Below the pieces are notes generated by a model. It saw nothing but the letters and a program-made list of their open reading frames with translations, was not told the DNA's origin and searched no databases. The position numbers and the translations under genes are program-made. A DNA stretch of 64,000 nt from Blastococcus aggregatus (GTDB lineage Bacteria > Actinomycetota > Actinomycetes > Mycobacteriales > Geodermatophilaceae): NCBI RefSeq assembly GCF_900221005.1, contig NZ_OBQI01000005.1:434001-498000 (forward strand). Direction: 5' to 3'. Of this stretch, positions 8,971-18,156 are shown piece by piece (position 1 is the first letter of the stretch; every line of letters begins with the position of its first letter).

Positions 8971-9390
8971 CTACCGGCGGCTGCGGGCGGTCTTCGGGCT
9001 GACCAGGCGGATGCCCGACCAGTCCTTGGCCGCGGAGACGCTGCTGGTCTGCTGCAGACCGGCCGTGGGGGCGACCTCGGTGACGTCACCGGGCTCCACG
9101 TGGCCGGGGCGACCCGACTTGGGCACGAGCAGCCAGACGACGCCGTCCTCACCGAGGGAGGTGATCGCGTCGGTCAGGGCGTCGAACAGGTCGCCGTCGT
9201 CCTCGCGCCACCAGAGCAGCACGACGTCGGCCACCTCATCGGTGTCCTCGTCGACCATCTCGCCACCCGAGAGCTCGATGATCGCGTCGCGCAGGTCCTC
9301 GTCGGCGTCCTCGTCCCAGCCGAGCTCCTGCACGACCATGCCCGGCTTGATGCCCAGCCGGGCCGCCATGCCGGCGCTGTCGACGCTCAT
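8971..9390 (-). CDS. DUF3052 family protein
   Basis: A 139-residue acidic protein beginning MSVDSAGMAARLGIKPGMVV. It has the conserved DUF3052 features GWDEDADEDLRDAI, a VVLLWWREDDGDL strand and a VVWLLVPK segment, ending in a basic tail. Start ATG at 9388-9390 follows GGAGGAG on the minus strand. The function is unknown; in actinobacteria it is commonly found between ahpE and aceE as here. It is divergent from aceE, sharing a 246-base intergenic region. A much longer minus-strand reading frame over aceE joins this gene but is an antisense artefact. Confidence 0.9.
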   Translation of the reverse strand: MSVDSAGMAARLGIKPGMVVQELGWDEDADEDLRDAIIELSGGEMVDEDTDEVADVVLLWWREDDGDLFDALTDAITSLGEDGVVWLLVPKSGRPGHVEPGDVTEVAPTAGLQQTSSVSAAKDWSGIRLVSPKTARSRR

Positions 9391-9636
9391 CCGTACTGCT
9401 CCTCCATGGGTGGGACCTGCTGCTGATCGCTCGTGGTGATGGTGCCCTGTCGGCAGGCCGTCCGCGCGGGCGCGTTCCGGCCCGGTTCCAACCGGGAGCC
9501 ACGTGGGCGGAAGCGTAGGGCATGACCGCCACGACGCAAGCTCGACCGACCCGTGCCCGGCCCCGGACTCGCCGGACTCGCCGGACGAGGAGCCCGGCAC
9601 GTGACGCCCGGCTCCCCGAGGGGAGACGATGGGGGC

Positions 9637-12438
9637 ATGAGCGCACAGCAGCCGGACGGCGACCCCGCCCGCGACATCGGCGCACCCCGCGCGGTCATCA
9701 CCGACGGGCTGCCCAGCCAGCTCCCCGACACCGATCCGGACGAGACGCAGGAGTGGATCGACTCGCTCGACGCCGTCGTCGGGCACGCCGGTCGCGAGCG
9801 CGCCCGGTACCTGATGCTGCGGCTGCTCGAGCGCAGCCGGGAGCAGCAGGTCGGCGTCCCGAGCCTGCGCAGCACCGACTACATCAACACCATCCCGCCG
9901 GCGCGGGAGCCGTGGTTCCCCGGCGACGAGCACGCCGAGCGGCGCATCCGCGCCTACATCCGGTGGAACGCCGCGATCATGGTCCACCGGGCCCAACGGC
10001 CGGGGATCGGCGTCGGTGGGCACATCTCCTCGTACGCGTCCTCCGCGTCGCTCTACGAGGTCGGCTTCAACCACTTCTTCCGCGGCAAGGACCACCCCGG
10101 CGGCGGAGACCAGATCTGGTTCCAGGGGCACGCCTCCCCCGGCATCTACGCCCGCGCCTTCCTCGAGGGCCGGCTCTCGGAACAGCAGCTCGACGGCTTC
10201 CGCCAGGAGGTCAGCCACCCCGGCGGTGGGCTGTCCAGCTACCCGCACCCGCGGCTGATGCCCGACTTCTGGGAGTTCCCCAGCGTCTCGATGGGCCTGG
10301 GCGGCATGAACGCGATCTACCAGGCGCGGTTCAACCGCTACCTGCACGCCCGCGGCATCAAGGACACCTCCGACCAGCACGTCTGGGCGTTCCTGGGCGA
10401 CGGCGAGATGGACGAGCCGGAGTCGCTGGGGACGATCGGCCTGGCCGCCCGCGAGGAGCTGGACAACCTCACCTTCGTCGTCAACTGCAACCTGCAGCGG
10501 CTCGACGGCCCGGTGCGGGGCAACGGCAAGGTGATCCAGGAGCTGGAGAGCTTCTTCCGCGGCGCCGGCTGGAACGTGATCAAGGTGATCTGGGGCCGCG
10601 AGTGGGACCCGCTGCTGGCCGGCGACCGCGACGGCGCCCTGGTCAACCTGATGAACCAGACGCCCGACGGCGACTACCAGACCTACAAGGCCGAGGACGG
10701 CGCCTTCGTCCGCGAGCACTTCTTCGGCCGGGACCCGCGCACCCGCCGGCTGGTCGAGTCGATGAGCGACAAGGAGATCTGGAACCTCTCCCGCGGCGGG
10801 CACGACTACCGCAAGGTCTACGCGGCGTTCAAGGCCGCGCAGGAGCACAAGGGCCAGCCGACCGTCATCCTGGCCAAGACGATCAAGGGCTGGACGCTGG
10901 GCAGCCACTTCGAGGGCCGCAACTCCACCCACCAGATGAAGAAGCTGACCGCCGAGGACCTCGCGCTCTTCCGCGACCGGCTCTACCTGGACATCCCCGA
11001 CTCGGCGCTGGACAAGACGCTTCCGCCCTACTACCGGCCCGACCCCGACTCCGACGAGATGCAGTACATGCTCGAGCGGCGGCGGGCCCTGGGCGGCGCG
11101 GTGCCGCGCCGGAGGGCGGAGTTCAAGACGCTCAAGGCGCCTGACGACAAGGCCCTCGACGTCCTGCGCCGTGGTTCGGGCAAGCAGGAGGTGGCGACGA
11201 CGATGGCGTTCGTCCGCCTGCTCAAGGAGCTGCTGAAGGACGCCGAGCTCGGCCCGCGCTTCGTGCCGATCATCCCGGACGAGGCCCGCACGTTCGGGCT
11301 GGACTCGTTGTTCTCCTCGCACAAGATCTACAACCCGGCGGGACAGCGGTACACCTCGGTCGACCGCGAGTTGATGCTCGCGTACAAGGAGTCCGAGCAG
11401 GGCGTGATCCTGCACGAGGGCATCAACGAGGCCGGCTCCACCGCCTCGTTCACCGCCGTCGGCACCTCGTACGCGACGCACGGCGAGCCGATGATCCCGA
11501 TCTACATCTTCTACTCGATGTTCGGGTTCCAGCGCACCGGCGACTCGATCTGGGCGGCGGCCGACCAGATGACCCGCGGCTTCCTGCTCGGCGCCACCGC
11601 CGGTCGGACGACGCTCAACGGGGAGGGGCTGCAGCACGAGGACGGCCACTCGCTGCTCCTGGCCGCCACCAACCCCGCGGTCGTCTCCTACGACCCCGCG
11701 TTCTCCTACGAGGTCGCGCACATCACCCGGGACGCGCTGGTCCGCATGTACGGCGAGGACCCGGGCGCGCCGCTGGGCGGATCGCGCTCCCCCGACGTCA
11801 TGTACTACCTGACGGTCTACAACGAGCCCTTCCACCAGCCGGCCGAGCCCGAGGGGCTGGACGTGCAGGGCCTGCTGGCCGGCATGTACCGCTACGCGGA
11901 GGGCCCGCAGGTGGAGGGGCCGAAGACGCAGCTGCTGGCGTCCGGCGTCGCGGTGCCGTGGGCGCTGCGGGCGCAGGAGCTGCTCGCCCAGGACTGGGGC
12001 GTGTCGGCCGACGTGTGGTCGGTGACCTCGTGGACCGAGCTGCGCCGCCAGGCCGAGGAGGTGACCCGGCACAACCTGCTGCACCACGAGGACGAGCCGG
12101 GCACCCCCTACGTCACCCAGCGGCTGCAGGAGACGGTGGGTCCGGTGGTCGCGGTGTCGGACTGGATGCGCGCCGTCCCGGACCTGATCGCGCCGTACGT
12201 CCCCGGCGGGCTGGCGTCGCTGGGCACCGACGGGTTCGGGCTCTCCGACACCCGCCCGGCGCTGCGCCGGCACTTCTCCGTCGACGCGGAGTCGATCGTC
12301 GTCCGCGCCCTGGCGTCGCTGGCCGACGAGGGCCAGGTCGACCGCGCCCGCGTGCGGGAGGCCGTGGAGAAGTACCAGGTGCGCGACGTGCAGGCTGCAC
12401 CCGCCGAGGAGCGGAGCGACCCCTCACCGGCCACCTGA
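9637..12438 (+). CDS. aceE: Pyruvate dehydrogenase E1 component, homodimeric type
   Basis: A 933-residue AceE, the thiamine-diphosphate-dependent decarboxylase of the pyruvate dehydrogenase complex. The TPP/Mg motif [10 protein letters not shown] starts near residue 254 and ends at NCNLQ near 284. Also visible are [20 protein letters not shown] and, in the second half, the transketolase-type pyrimidine domain with [13 protein letters not shown] and [17 protein letters not shown]. The ATG at 9637 is chosen because homology begins there; the frame runs further upstream without family sequence. It lies upstream of the FAS-II cluster as in mycobacteria, linking acetyl-CoA supply to fatty acid synthesis. 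A strong hairpin follows. Confidence 0.96.
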   Translation: MSAQQPDGDPARDIGAPRAVITDGLPSQLPDTDPDETQEWIDSLDAVVGHAGRERARYLMLRLLERSREQQVGVPSLRSTDYINTIPPAREPWFPGDEHAERRIRAYIRWNAAIMVHRAQRPGIGVGGHISSYASSASLYEVGFNHFFRGKDHPGGGDQIWFQGHASPGIYARAFLEGRLSEQQLDGFRQEVSHPGGGLSSYPHPRLMPDFWEFPSVSMGLGGMNAIYQARFNRYLHARGIKDTSDQHVWAFLGDGEMDEPESLGTIGLAAREELDNLTFVVNCNLQRLDGPVRGNGKVIQELESFFRGAGWNVIKVIWGREWDPLLAGDRDGALVNLMNQTPDGDYQTYKAEDGAFVREHFFGRDPRTRRLVESMSDKEIWNLSRGGHDYRKVYAAFKAAQEHKGQPTVILAKTIKGWTLGSHFEGRNSTHQMKKLTAEDLALFRDRLYLDIPDSALDKTLPPYYRPDPDSDEMQYMLERRRALGGAVPRRRAEFKTLKAPDDKALDVLRRGSGKQEVATTMAFVRLLKELLKDAELGPRFVPIIPDEARTFGLDSLFSSHKIYNPAGQRYTSVDRELMLAYKESEQGVILHEGINEAGSTASFTAVGTSYATHGEPMIPIYIFYSMFGFQRTGDSIWAAADQMTRGFLLGATAGRTTLNGEGLQHEDGHSLLLAATNPAVVSYDPAFSYEVAHITRDALVRMYGEDPGAPLGGSRSPDVMYYLTVYNEPFHQPAEPEGLDVQGLLAGMYRYAEGPQVEGPKTQLLASGVAVPWALRAQELLAQDWGVSADVWSVTSWTELRRQAEEVTRHNLLHHEDEPGTPYVTQRLQETVGPVVAVSDWMRAVPDLIAPYVPGGLASLGTDGFGLSDTRPALRRHFSVDAESIVVRALASLADEGQVDRARVREAVEKYQVRDVQAAPAEERSDPSPAT

Positions 12439-12447
12439 GCACGGGGC

Positions 12448-12475
12448 CCGGCGGCGCACACCGGTGCGCCGCCGG
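12448..12475. terminator. Strong bidirectional hairpin after aceE
   Basis: A perfect 12-bp stem, CCGGCGGCGCAC (12448-12459) with GTGCGCCGCCGG (12464-12475), and a 4-base loop. It occupies the 44 bases between the convergent aceE and DUF2231 genes, so it can terminate both. Confidence 0.75.
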
Positions 12476-12482
12476 CCCTCGC

Positions 12483-12983
12483 TCACTCGCGGTCGCCGGC
12501 CGGGGACGAGATCGAGACGTCGTTCCAGGTCGCCTTCGCGCCGGCGTGCCCCACCCGGACGATCTGCTGCGTCGTCCCCGCGACGGCGACCACCGTCAGG
12601 ACGCCCGCCACGATCGGCACCCAGCGGGCCCGGCTGACGTCATCCCGGGGCGCGCCGGCCCGCCGCCGGTCGAGCAGCCACAGCGCGACGGCGACGACGA
12701 ACAGCCCGATGGCCCACGGCAGCATCCCGTCGGCGAGTTCGGCGTGCGTCTCGACCAGCGCGTTCTCGCCCACCGCCTCCTCCAGGGACTCCCCGCTCTG
12801 GGTGGACAGCGGAACCAGCACGAGGGCGGCACCGGCCAGCACCGGGGTCACGACGCCGAGCCGCCGTCGGGCCTCGGGCCAGAAGGCGTGCACCAGCACC
12901 ACGAGCGCCGCGAGCGGCAGGAGCACCACTGTCGCGTGCACCAGGATCGCGTGGGTGGGCAGTCCGAACACCGTCTCGGGCAT
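12483..12983 (-). CDS. DUF2231 family membrane protein
   Basis: A 166-residue integral membrane protein with four predicted helices. It starts MPETVFGLPTHAILVHATVV, matching the DUF2231 N-terminal LPxHxxLVH pattern, and continues with helices at about 14-34, 45-60, 85-103 and 118-135, ending in a short polar tail. DUF2231 proteins have no firm function; some are linked to haem or redox roles. The ATG at 12981-12983 is the first codon of recognisable family sequence. It is convergent with aceE. Confidence 0.8.
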   Translation of the reverse strand: MPETVFGLPTHAILVHATVVLLPLAALVVLVHAFWPEARRRLGVVTPVLAGAALVLVPLSTQSGESLEEAVGENALVETHAELADGMLPWAIGLFVVAVALWLLDRRRAGAPRDDVSRARWVPIVAGVLTVVAVAGTTQQIVRVGHAGAKATWNDVSISSPAGDRE

Positions 12984-13096
12984 GGTGGCTCCGTTCCCGC
13001 GGGTAGAAGGGGCCACAGGAGTACCGCAGATCAGCCTGGACAGGGCCTGGACGGCGCGTGGTGAGGGGCTGGGAACCGGGGACCGCCCCGATCTCG

Positions 13097-14302
13097 TCAG
13101 CCGCGCAGGGCGTCCAGGGCCATCTGCGCGTAGAGGGCGACGCCCGCCGGCAGCGGCTCCTCGTCGAACACCACCAGGTTCGAGTGGTTGGGCGGCGCGT
13201 CGGCCGGGTCGACACCCGGCGGGCGCGCCCCCAGCCAGGCCAGGGCGCCGGGCACCTCCTGCAGCACGTAGGAGAAGTCCTCGGCGCCCATGAGCGGCGC
13301 GGGCAGCAGGACGGCGGCCTGCTCGCCGAGCATCGCGGTGGTGGTCGCCAGCACCGCGGCGGCCGCGCCGGCGTCGTTGATCGTCACCGGGTAGCCCTGC
13401 TCGTGGCCGAACTCGACCTCGAGCTCGTGCGCGGCGGCGACGTGCTCCGCCACCCGCCCCACCGCGGCCACCACGTCGGCCCGCCGCTCGGCCGAGAGCG
13501 TGCGGATCGTGCCCTCGAGGAACGCCGAGTCGGGGATGACGTTGTTGGTCGACCCCGCCGCCAGGTGCGCGACGGTGACGACGGCGGGGTCGAACACGTT
13601 CACGCGACGGGTGACCATCGACTGCAGGGCCAGCACGATCTCCGCGGCGGCGGGGATCGGGTCGGCGGCGGCGTGCGGCTCCGAGGCGTGCCCGCCGCGG
13701 CCGCGCAGCGTGATCGCCCACTGGTCGGCGGCGGCCATGACCGGGCCCGGCCGGACGTTCACGCTGCCGCTGGCGAAGGTCGAGGAGATGTGCAGCGCGA
13801 AGGCCCCGCTGACCGGCGCCTCCGGGACGACGCCGAGCAGGCCCTCCTCGAGCATGTAACGGGCGCCGTGGAAGCCCTCCTCCCCCGGCTGCACCATGAA
13901 CACGACCTGGCCGGCGAGCTCGTCGCGGCGCTCGGCCAGCAGCCGCGCGGCGCCGACCAGCATCGCGACGTGGGTGTCGTGGCCGCAGGCGTGCATCACG
14001 CCGGGCACCTCGGAGGCGAACGGCAGGCCGGTGTCCTCCTGCACGGGCAGGGCGTCCATGTCGCCGCGCAACAGGTAGGTCGGGCCCGGCCGGGCGCCGC
14101 GCAGCACCCCGACCACCGAGCTGGTGCGCCGGCCCGTGGTCACCTCCAGCGGCAGCTCGGCGAACGCCTCGAGCACCGTCGCCTGGGTGCGCGGCAGGTG
14201 CAGCCCGATCTCCGGGTGCCGGTGCAGCCGGCGGCGCAGCTCGATGGTCCGGTCGGCGTCGTCGTACGCGGCGGTGAGCAGGTCGGAGGGGCTGGTCGGC
14301 AT
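13097..14302 (-). CDS. M20 family amidohydrolase
   Basis: A 401-residue M20/ArgE-type metallo-amidohydrolase (hippurate/IAA-amino acid hydrolase group). Family marks in order: RLHRHPEIG near residue 25, LLRGDMDALPV, the dimetal site ACGHDTHVAML, the catalytic acid in QPGEEGFHGA, the dimerisation-domain GGHASEPH and the final metal ligand region APLMGAEDFSY followed by PPNHSNLVVFDE. It hydrolyses N-acyl amino acids or similar amides in the cytosol; the substrate is not predictable. It is followed, after 38 bases, by the cupin-PAP2 pair on the same strand, probably a separate unit. Confidence 0.92.
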   Translation of the reverse strand: MPTSPSDLLTAAYDDADRTIELRRRLHRHPEIGLHLPRTQATVLEAFAELPLEVTTGRRTSSVVGVLRGARPGPTYLLRGDMDALPVQEDTGLPFASEVPGVMHACGHDTHVAMLVGAARLLAERRDELAGQVVFMVQPGEEGFHGARYMLEEGLLGVVPEAPVSGAFALHISSTFASGSVNVRPGPVMAAADQWAITLRGRGGHASEPHAAADPIPAAAEIVLALQSMVTRRVNVFDPAVVTVAHLAAGSTNNVIPDSAFLEGTIRTLSAERRADVVAAVGRVAEHVAAAHELEVEFGHEQGYPVTINDAGAAAAVLATTTAMLGEQAAVLLPAPLMGAEDFSYVLQEVPGALAWLGARPPGVDPADAPPNHSNLVVFDEEPLPAGVALYAQMALDALRG

Positions 14303-14340
14303 GGCCCCACTCTCGCCCAGGGCAGCACGCCCCGCACCGG

Positions 14341-14898
14341 CTAGGGCTGCTCGAGCGCCCAGGCCGGCCGGCCGGTCTCCAGCTGCCACAGCACCAGCGT
14401 GACCTGCTCGGACGGCACGACCTGCCCACCGTCGTGCCGTCCGGCCGTGGTCCGCGCCCCGGCCTGCAGCAGCAGCCCTGCCGGCACCTCGACGGGGACG
14501 CCGGGAGCCGCGCGGCGCACCCACAGCACGGCGTCCGGCCGCCCCAGATCCACCGGACCGGCGACGGCACGATGCACCTCGTGCCCGGGCGGGGCGGTGG
14601 GGTCGGCGGGCCGCAGGTAGCACTGCAGCACCCGCGCGCCGTCGTCGTCGGCGCACTCGTCGTGGACCAGTCCGGTACCGGCCCGCAGCACCGCGACGTC
14701 GCCGGCCGCCATCACCGCGCCGTCGCCCCAGCGGTGCCGCAGCGACCCGGCCAGCACCACGGCCACCACGTCGACGGCGGCGTGCTCGTGGGTCCCGTAG
14801 CCCTGTCCGGGCGCCAGCCGGTCGTCCGACACCCGCAGCAGGGGGCCCAGCGAGCCGTCGTCCGGCGCGAGCACGCCGGTCTGGTCCGGATCGCTCAC
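14341..14898 (-). CDS. Pirin-like cupin protein
   Basis: A 185-residue cupin-type protein. The segment GQGYGTHEHAAVDVVAVVLAG shows a cupin/pirin metal-binding His pattern, followed by DVAVLRAGTGLVHDE, and the C-terminal half repeats a beta-rich region. It resembles the pirin C-terminal or YhhW-type quercetinase-like proteins, but with weak conservation, so enzymatic activity is uncertain. The GTG start (14896-14898) overlaps the upstream PAP2 stop by four bases, indicating translational coupling. The functional link to a PAP2 phosphatase is unclear. Confidence 0.75.
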   Translation of the reverse strand: MSDPDQTGVLAPDDGSLGPLLRVSDDRLAPGQGYGTHEHAAVDVVAVVLAGSLRHRWGDGAVMAAGDVAVLRAGTGLVHDECADDDGARVLQCYLRPADPTAPPGHEVHRAVAGPVDLGRPDAVLWVRRAAPGVPVEVPAGLLLQAGARTTAGRHDGGQVVPSEQVTLVLWQLETGRPAWALEQP

Positions 14899-15581
14899 GT
14901 CGCGTCCTCCCGTCGCGCCGGCAGCACGCCGAAGGCGACGGCCGTGAGCAGGGTCCAGCCCACCCCGAGCGCCCAGCCGGCCACCACGTCGGACGGGTAG
15001 TGCACGCCGAGCCACATCCGGGTCAGGCCGACGAGCAGGACGAGCAGGACGCCGAGCACGGCCCATCCGCGCCGGGGTGAGGGGGCGAGCTGCGGCCAGG
15101 CGAGCACCAGCCCGATGGTCACCAGCGTGGCGATGCCCGAGGAGTGGCCGCTCGGGAAGCTGAACGACCCGTACTCCGCGCCGCCGTCCTCGAAGGCCGG
15201 GCGCACCCGGTCGAAGAACTCCTTGAGCGCGGAGGTCACGTGCCGGATGAAGACCGCGGTGACGACGAGCCACACCACGGTGCGCCAGGCCCTCCGCCGG
15301 ACCAGCCAGATCAGCACCGGCACCGCCACCACGTACCGGAACACCGACAGCCCTGGCGCGGTGAGGACCTCGAGCAGCACGTCGAGCGCGCGGCTCCGGT
15401 CGTCCCCGGCGTAGAGCGCCTCGCTCACCGCCGTGTCGAGGTCGCGCAGCGGTGCGAAGCCGGTGCTGACCCCGGCGCCGAGCAGTGCCAGCACCGCCGC
15501 GCAGGCCGCGACCACCGCCAGCGGCCGGCCCACGGCACGGGCGGGGAGGACGGTGGTGTCACCGTCCGGGGGAACGTTCAC
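14895..15581 (-). CDS. PAP2 superfamily phosphatase
   Basis: A 228-residue membrane phosphatase with the three type 2 phosphatidic acid phosphatase motifs: KEFFDRVRP (about residue 117), FPSGHSSGIA (about 138) and TRMWLGVHYPSDVVAGW (about 185-200). About five or six helices surround them, with the active site expected on the outer face. Likely substrates are lipid phosphates such as phosphatidate or undecaprenyl pyrophosphate. The GTG at 15579-15581 is the first start with family sequence following. Divergent from fasR; the gene downstream overlaps by GTGA. Confidence 0.9.
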   Translation of the reverse strand: MNVPPDGDTTVLPARAVGRPLAVVAACAAVLALLGAGVSTGFAPLRDLDTAVSEALYAGDDRSRALDVLLEVLTAPGLSVFRYVVAVPVLIWLVRRRAWRTVVWLVVTAVFIRHVTSALKEFFDRVRPAFEDGGAEYGSFSFPSGHSSGIATLVTIGLVLAWPQLAPSPRRGWAVLGVLLVLLVGLTRMWLGVHYPSDVVAGWALGVGWTLLTAVAFGVLPARREDAT

Positions 15582-15638
15582 CGCCCTACTCTCCCCGACA
15601 CACCCCGCGCGTGACACGCTGACGCCGTGAGGAGCCGG

Positions 15639-16805
15639 GTGATCGACCGCCCGAGCGCCGCCACCCTCCGGCGGCTCGAGCGCTCGTCGGGGGCACTGGC
15701 CACACAGGCCGTGGCCCGGATGGACGACGAGCTGCCCTGGTTCCGGACGATGCCGGCCGACCAGCGCTCGTGGGTCACCCTCGTCGCCCAGGCCGGACTC
15801 GCCTCCCTGGTCGAGTGGTGCCGCGACCCCGCCCGGCCTCCGCGGCTGACCGGCGAGGTGTTCGGCGCCGCGCCCCGCGAACTGGTGCGCGTGGTCGCGC
15901 TCAAGCAGACCGTCGACCTCATCAAGGTCACCGTGGAGACCCTCGAGGACCACGTCACCTCGGTCGCCGAGCCCGGCGACGAGGAGATGCTGCGCCTGGC
16001 CGTCCTGCAGTTCAGCCGCGAGGTCGCCTTCGCGACCGCGCACGTGTACGCGAGCTTCGCGGAGAACCGCGGCGCCTGGGACGCCCGGCTCGAGGCGCTC
16101 CTGGTCGACGCGCTCGTGCGCGGGGAGCGCTCCGAGGAGCTCTCCGGTCGCGCGGCCGCGCTCGGCTGGTCCGCGCTGAGCCCGGTGACGGTGGTGGTCG
16201 GCGCGACGCCCGAGGGTGTCTCCGATCCGCACGCCGCGGTCCGCCGGGCGGCGCGGACGCTGCGCAGCGACGTCCTGGTCGGGGTGCACGCCGACCAACT
16301 GGTCGTCGTCCTGGGTGGGCCGGAGGACCTGGCGCCGGTGGTCGCGCGGGTCGCGGCCGAGTTCGGTCCCGGCCCCGTCGTGTCGGGGCCGGTGGTGGAC
16401 GGGCTGGGCCGCGCCGGGGAGTCGGCCGCCGCGGCGCTGGCCGGCCTCCGCGCGGCGCGCGCCTGGCCCGAGGCACCGCGTCCGGTGACGGCCGAGGCGC
16501 TGCTCCCCGAGCGGGCGCTGGACGGCGATCCGCTCGCGCGGGCGGCGCTCCGCGACGAGGTGGCCCTGCCGCTGCACGCCGCCGGCAGCGGGGTGCTGGA
16601 GACGGTGCGGGCCGTGCTCAGCAGCGGCGGGAACCTCGAGGCCAGCGCCCGGGCGATCTTCGTCCACCCCAACACCGTGCGGTACCGGCTGAAGCGGGCG
16701 GCCGAGCTCACCGGGCTGTCGGCCACCGATCCGCGCGGCGGCTGGACGTTGCAGGTCGCGCTGGCCCTGACGCACCTCGACCGCGAGCGGTCGCTCTGGG
16801 ACTGA
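15639..16805 (+). CDS. fasR: PucR-type transcriptional regulator of fatty acid synthesis (FasR/MabR orthologue)
   Basis: A 388-residue regulator with a helical N-terminal RsbRD-like region, a central GGDEF-like degenerate domain and the C-terminal PucR helix-turn-helix: SGGNLEASARAIFVHPNTVRYRLKRA at about residues 328-353 (here described by its key NTVRYRL core). In Streptomyces FasR and in mycobacteria MabR, proteins of this type sit directly in front of fabD and control the FAS-II operon; the same position is found here. GTG at 15639 is preceded by AGGAG with 4 bases spacing; GTG 15627 is an alternative. A candidate operator lies at 16868-16888. Confidence 0.88.
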   Translation: MIDRPSAATLRRLERSSGALATQAVARMDDELPWFRTMPADQRSWVTLVAQAGLASLVEWCRDPARPPRLTGEVFGAAPRELVRVVALKQTVDLIKVTVETLEDHVTSVAEPGDEEMLRLAVLQFSREVAFATAHVYASFAENRGAWDARLEALLVDALVRGERSEELSGRAAALGWSALSPVTVVVGATPEGVSDPHAAVRRAARTLRSDVLVGVHADQLVVVLGGPEDLAPVVARVAAEFGPGPVVSGPVVDGLGRAGESAAAALAGLRAARAWPEAPRPVTAEALLPERALDGDPLARAALRDEVALPLHAAGSGVLETVRAVLSSGGNLEASARAIFVHPNTVRYRLKRAAELTGLSATDPRGGWTLQVALALTHLDRERSLWD

Positions 16806-16867
16806 CGGACGGGCACCGTGTGGTGTCCACCACCGGGAGCGGCTTCCGGGGCCCCAGATGCCGCTGG

Positions 16868-16888
16868 CTTTGTAGGAACCCTCCAAAG
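16868..16888. promoter_or_regulatory. Inverted repeat in the fabD promoter, candidate FasR operator
   Basis: Arms CTTTGTAGG (16868-16876) and CCTCCAAAG (16880-16888) are reverse complements with one mismatch and a 3-base spacer. It sits 65 bases before the fabD start, in the 148-base gap after the regulator gene, in the most AT-rich patch of that gap. Confidence 0.55.
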
Positions 16889-16953
16889 ATCACCCGTGTG
16901 CTTTCGTGCCGCCCGCCACCGCGGCGCCCCGCGGTCTTTGGCACGGTGGACAG

Positions 16954-18156
16954 GTGCTCGCCGTCCTCGCCCCCGGTCAGGGTGCCCAGAAGCCCGGAAT
17001 GCTCACCGACTGGCTGGAGCTGCCGGGAGCCGAGTCGTTCTTCCGCTGGGCCGGCGCCATCGCCGACGCCGACCTGCTGACGCTCGGCACCACGGGGGAC
17101 GCCGAGGCGATCCAGGACACCGCGGTCACCCAGCCGCTGGTCGTGGCGATGAGCCTGTTCGTCGCCCGCGAGCTGGGGGGCCTGCCCGGGCCCGTCGTGC
17201 ACAACCCGTACGCCGGGCGGGACGTCGTCATCGCCGGGCACAGCGTCGGTGAGCTGACCGCGGCGGTGCTGGCCGGAGTGCTCAGCATCGAGGCCGCGAT
17301 CGCGCTGACCGCCGTCCGCGGCCGGGCGATGGCCGCCGCCTGCGCGCAGACGCCGACGGGCATGTCCGCCGTCCTGGGCGGCGACCCCGACGAGGTGCTC
17401 GCCACGCTCGAGAAGCACGGCCTCGCGCCGGCCAACCTCAACGGCGCCGGCCAGATCGTGGCCGCCGGCCCGCTCGAGGGCCTGGCCGCGCTCAAGGCCG
17501 ACCCGCCGGCCAAGGCGCGGGTCATGCCGCTGTCGGTCGCCGGCGCCTTCCACACCCCGTACATGGCCTCCGCCCGCGAGGAGCTCGAGGGCCTCGTCGA
17601 CGGGCTGCGTCCGGCCGACCCCAGCCGGCTGCTGCTCTCCAACGCCGACGGCGCCGCCGTGAGCACGGGCGCGGAGGCGCTGCGCCGCCTGGTCAGCCAG
17701 GTCACCAGCCCGGTCCGCTTCGACGCCTGCCTGGCGACCCTGCGGGATCTCGGCGTCACCGCCGTCCTCGAGCTGCCGCCGGCCGGCGCGCTGGCCGGGC
17801 TGGCCAAGCGCGAGTGGAAGGGCTCGGGCATCGAGATCCTCACCCTCGCCGGCCCGGCGGACCTCGACCGGGCCCGCGAGCTCATCGCCGCCGAGCGCGG
17901 CCGGGCCGAGGCCGAGCACCTCCCCGACTGGCGCGTCGTCGTCGCCCCGGCCCGGGGCACGGTGAGCCCCGCGGAGGTCGCCGAGGGCACCCGCCTGCCG
18001 GCCGGCACCCCGCTGGGCTGCATCCGCGGCCGCCGCGAGGAGGTCAACGTCTCCGCCGCCTACGACGGCGTGCTCGCCGAATGGCTGGTGCACGAGGGGG
18101 ATCTCGTCGACGCCGGCGACCCGATCGCCCGTCTCTACCCGGAGGTGTCCGCGTGA
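16954..18156 (+). CDS. fabD: Malonyl-CoA:ACP transacylase with a C-terminal biotinyl/lipoyl-like domain
   Basis: FabD transfers malonyl groups from CoA to ACP. Residues 1-310 carry the family features: MLAVLAPGQGAQKPGML start, nucleophile elbow GHSVGE with Ser at about residue 96, the conserved Arg in VRGRAMAAA and GAFHTPYM with catalytic His. The protein is 400 aa, about 90 longer than usual. Residues about 327-400 read as a biotinyl-lipoyl-type beta barrel (PARGTVSP, GTPLGCI, AYDGVLAEWLVHEGDLVDAG) but the EAMKM-like turn is GRREEV, with no lysine. The GTG at 16954 matches the family start. First gene of fabD-fabH-acpP-fabF-accD6; overlaps fabH by GTGA. Confidence 0.95.
   Translation: MLAVLAPGQGAQKPGMLTDWLELPGAESFFRWAGAIADADLLTLGTTGDAEAIQDTAVTQPLVVAMSLFVARELGGLPGPVVHNPYAGRDVVIAGHSVGELTAAVLAGVLSIEAAIALTAVRGRAMAAACAQTPTGMSAVLGGDPDEVLATLEKHGLAPANLNGAGQIVAAGPLEGLAALKADPPAKARVMPLSVAGAFHTPYMASAREELEGLVDGLRPADPSRLLLSNADGAAVSTGAEALRRLVSQVTSPVRFDACLATLRDLGVTAVLELPPAGALAGLAKREWKGSGIEILTLAGPADLDRARELIAAERGRAEAEHLPDWRVVVAPARGTVSPAEVAEGTRLPAGTPLGCIRGRREEVNVSAAYDGVLAEWLVHEGDLVDAGDPIARLYPEVSA

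Noticed and set aside
8971-12273. A 1100-codon open frame on the minus strand across aceE
   Set aside because: It is the antisense shadow of aceE in high-GC DNA; only its 3' part (8971-9390) is a real gene, the DUF3052 protein.
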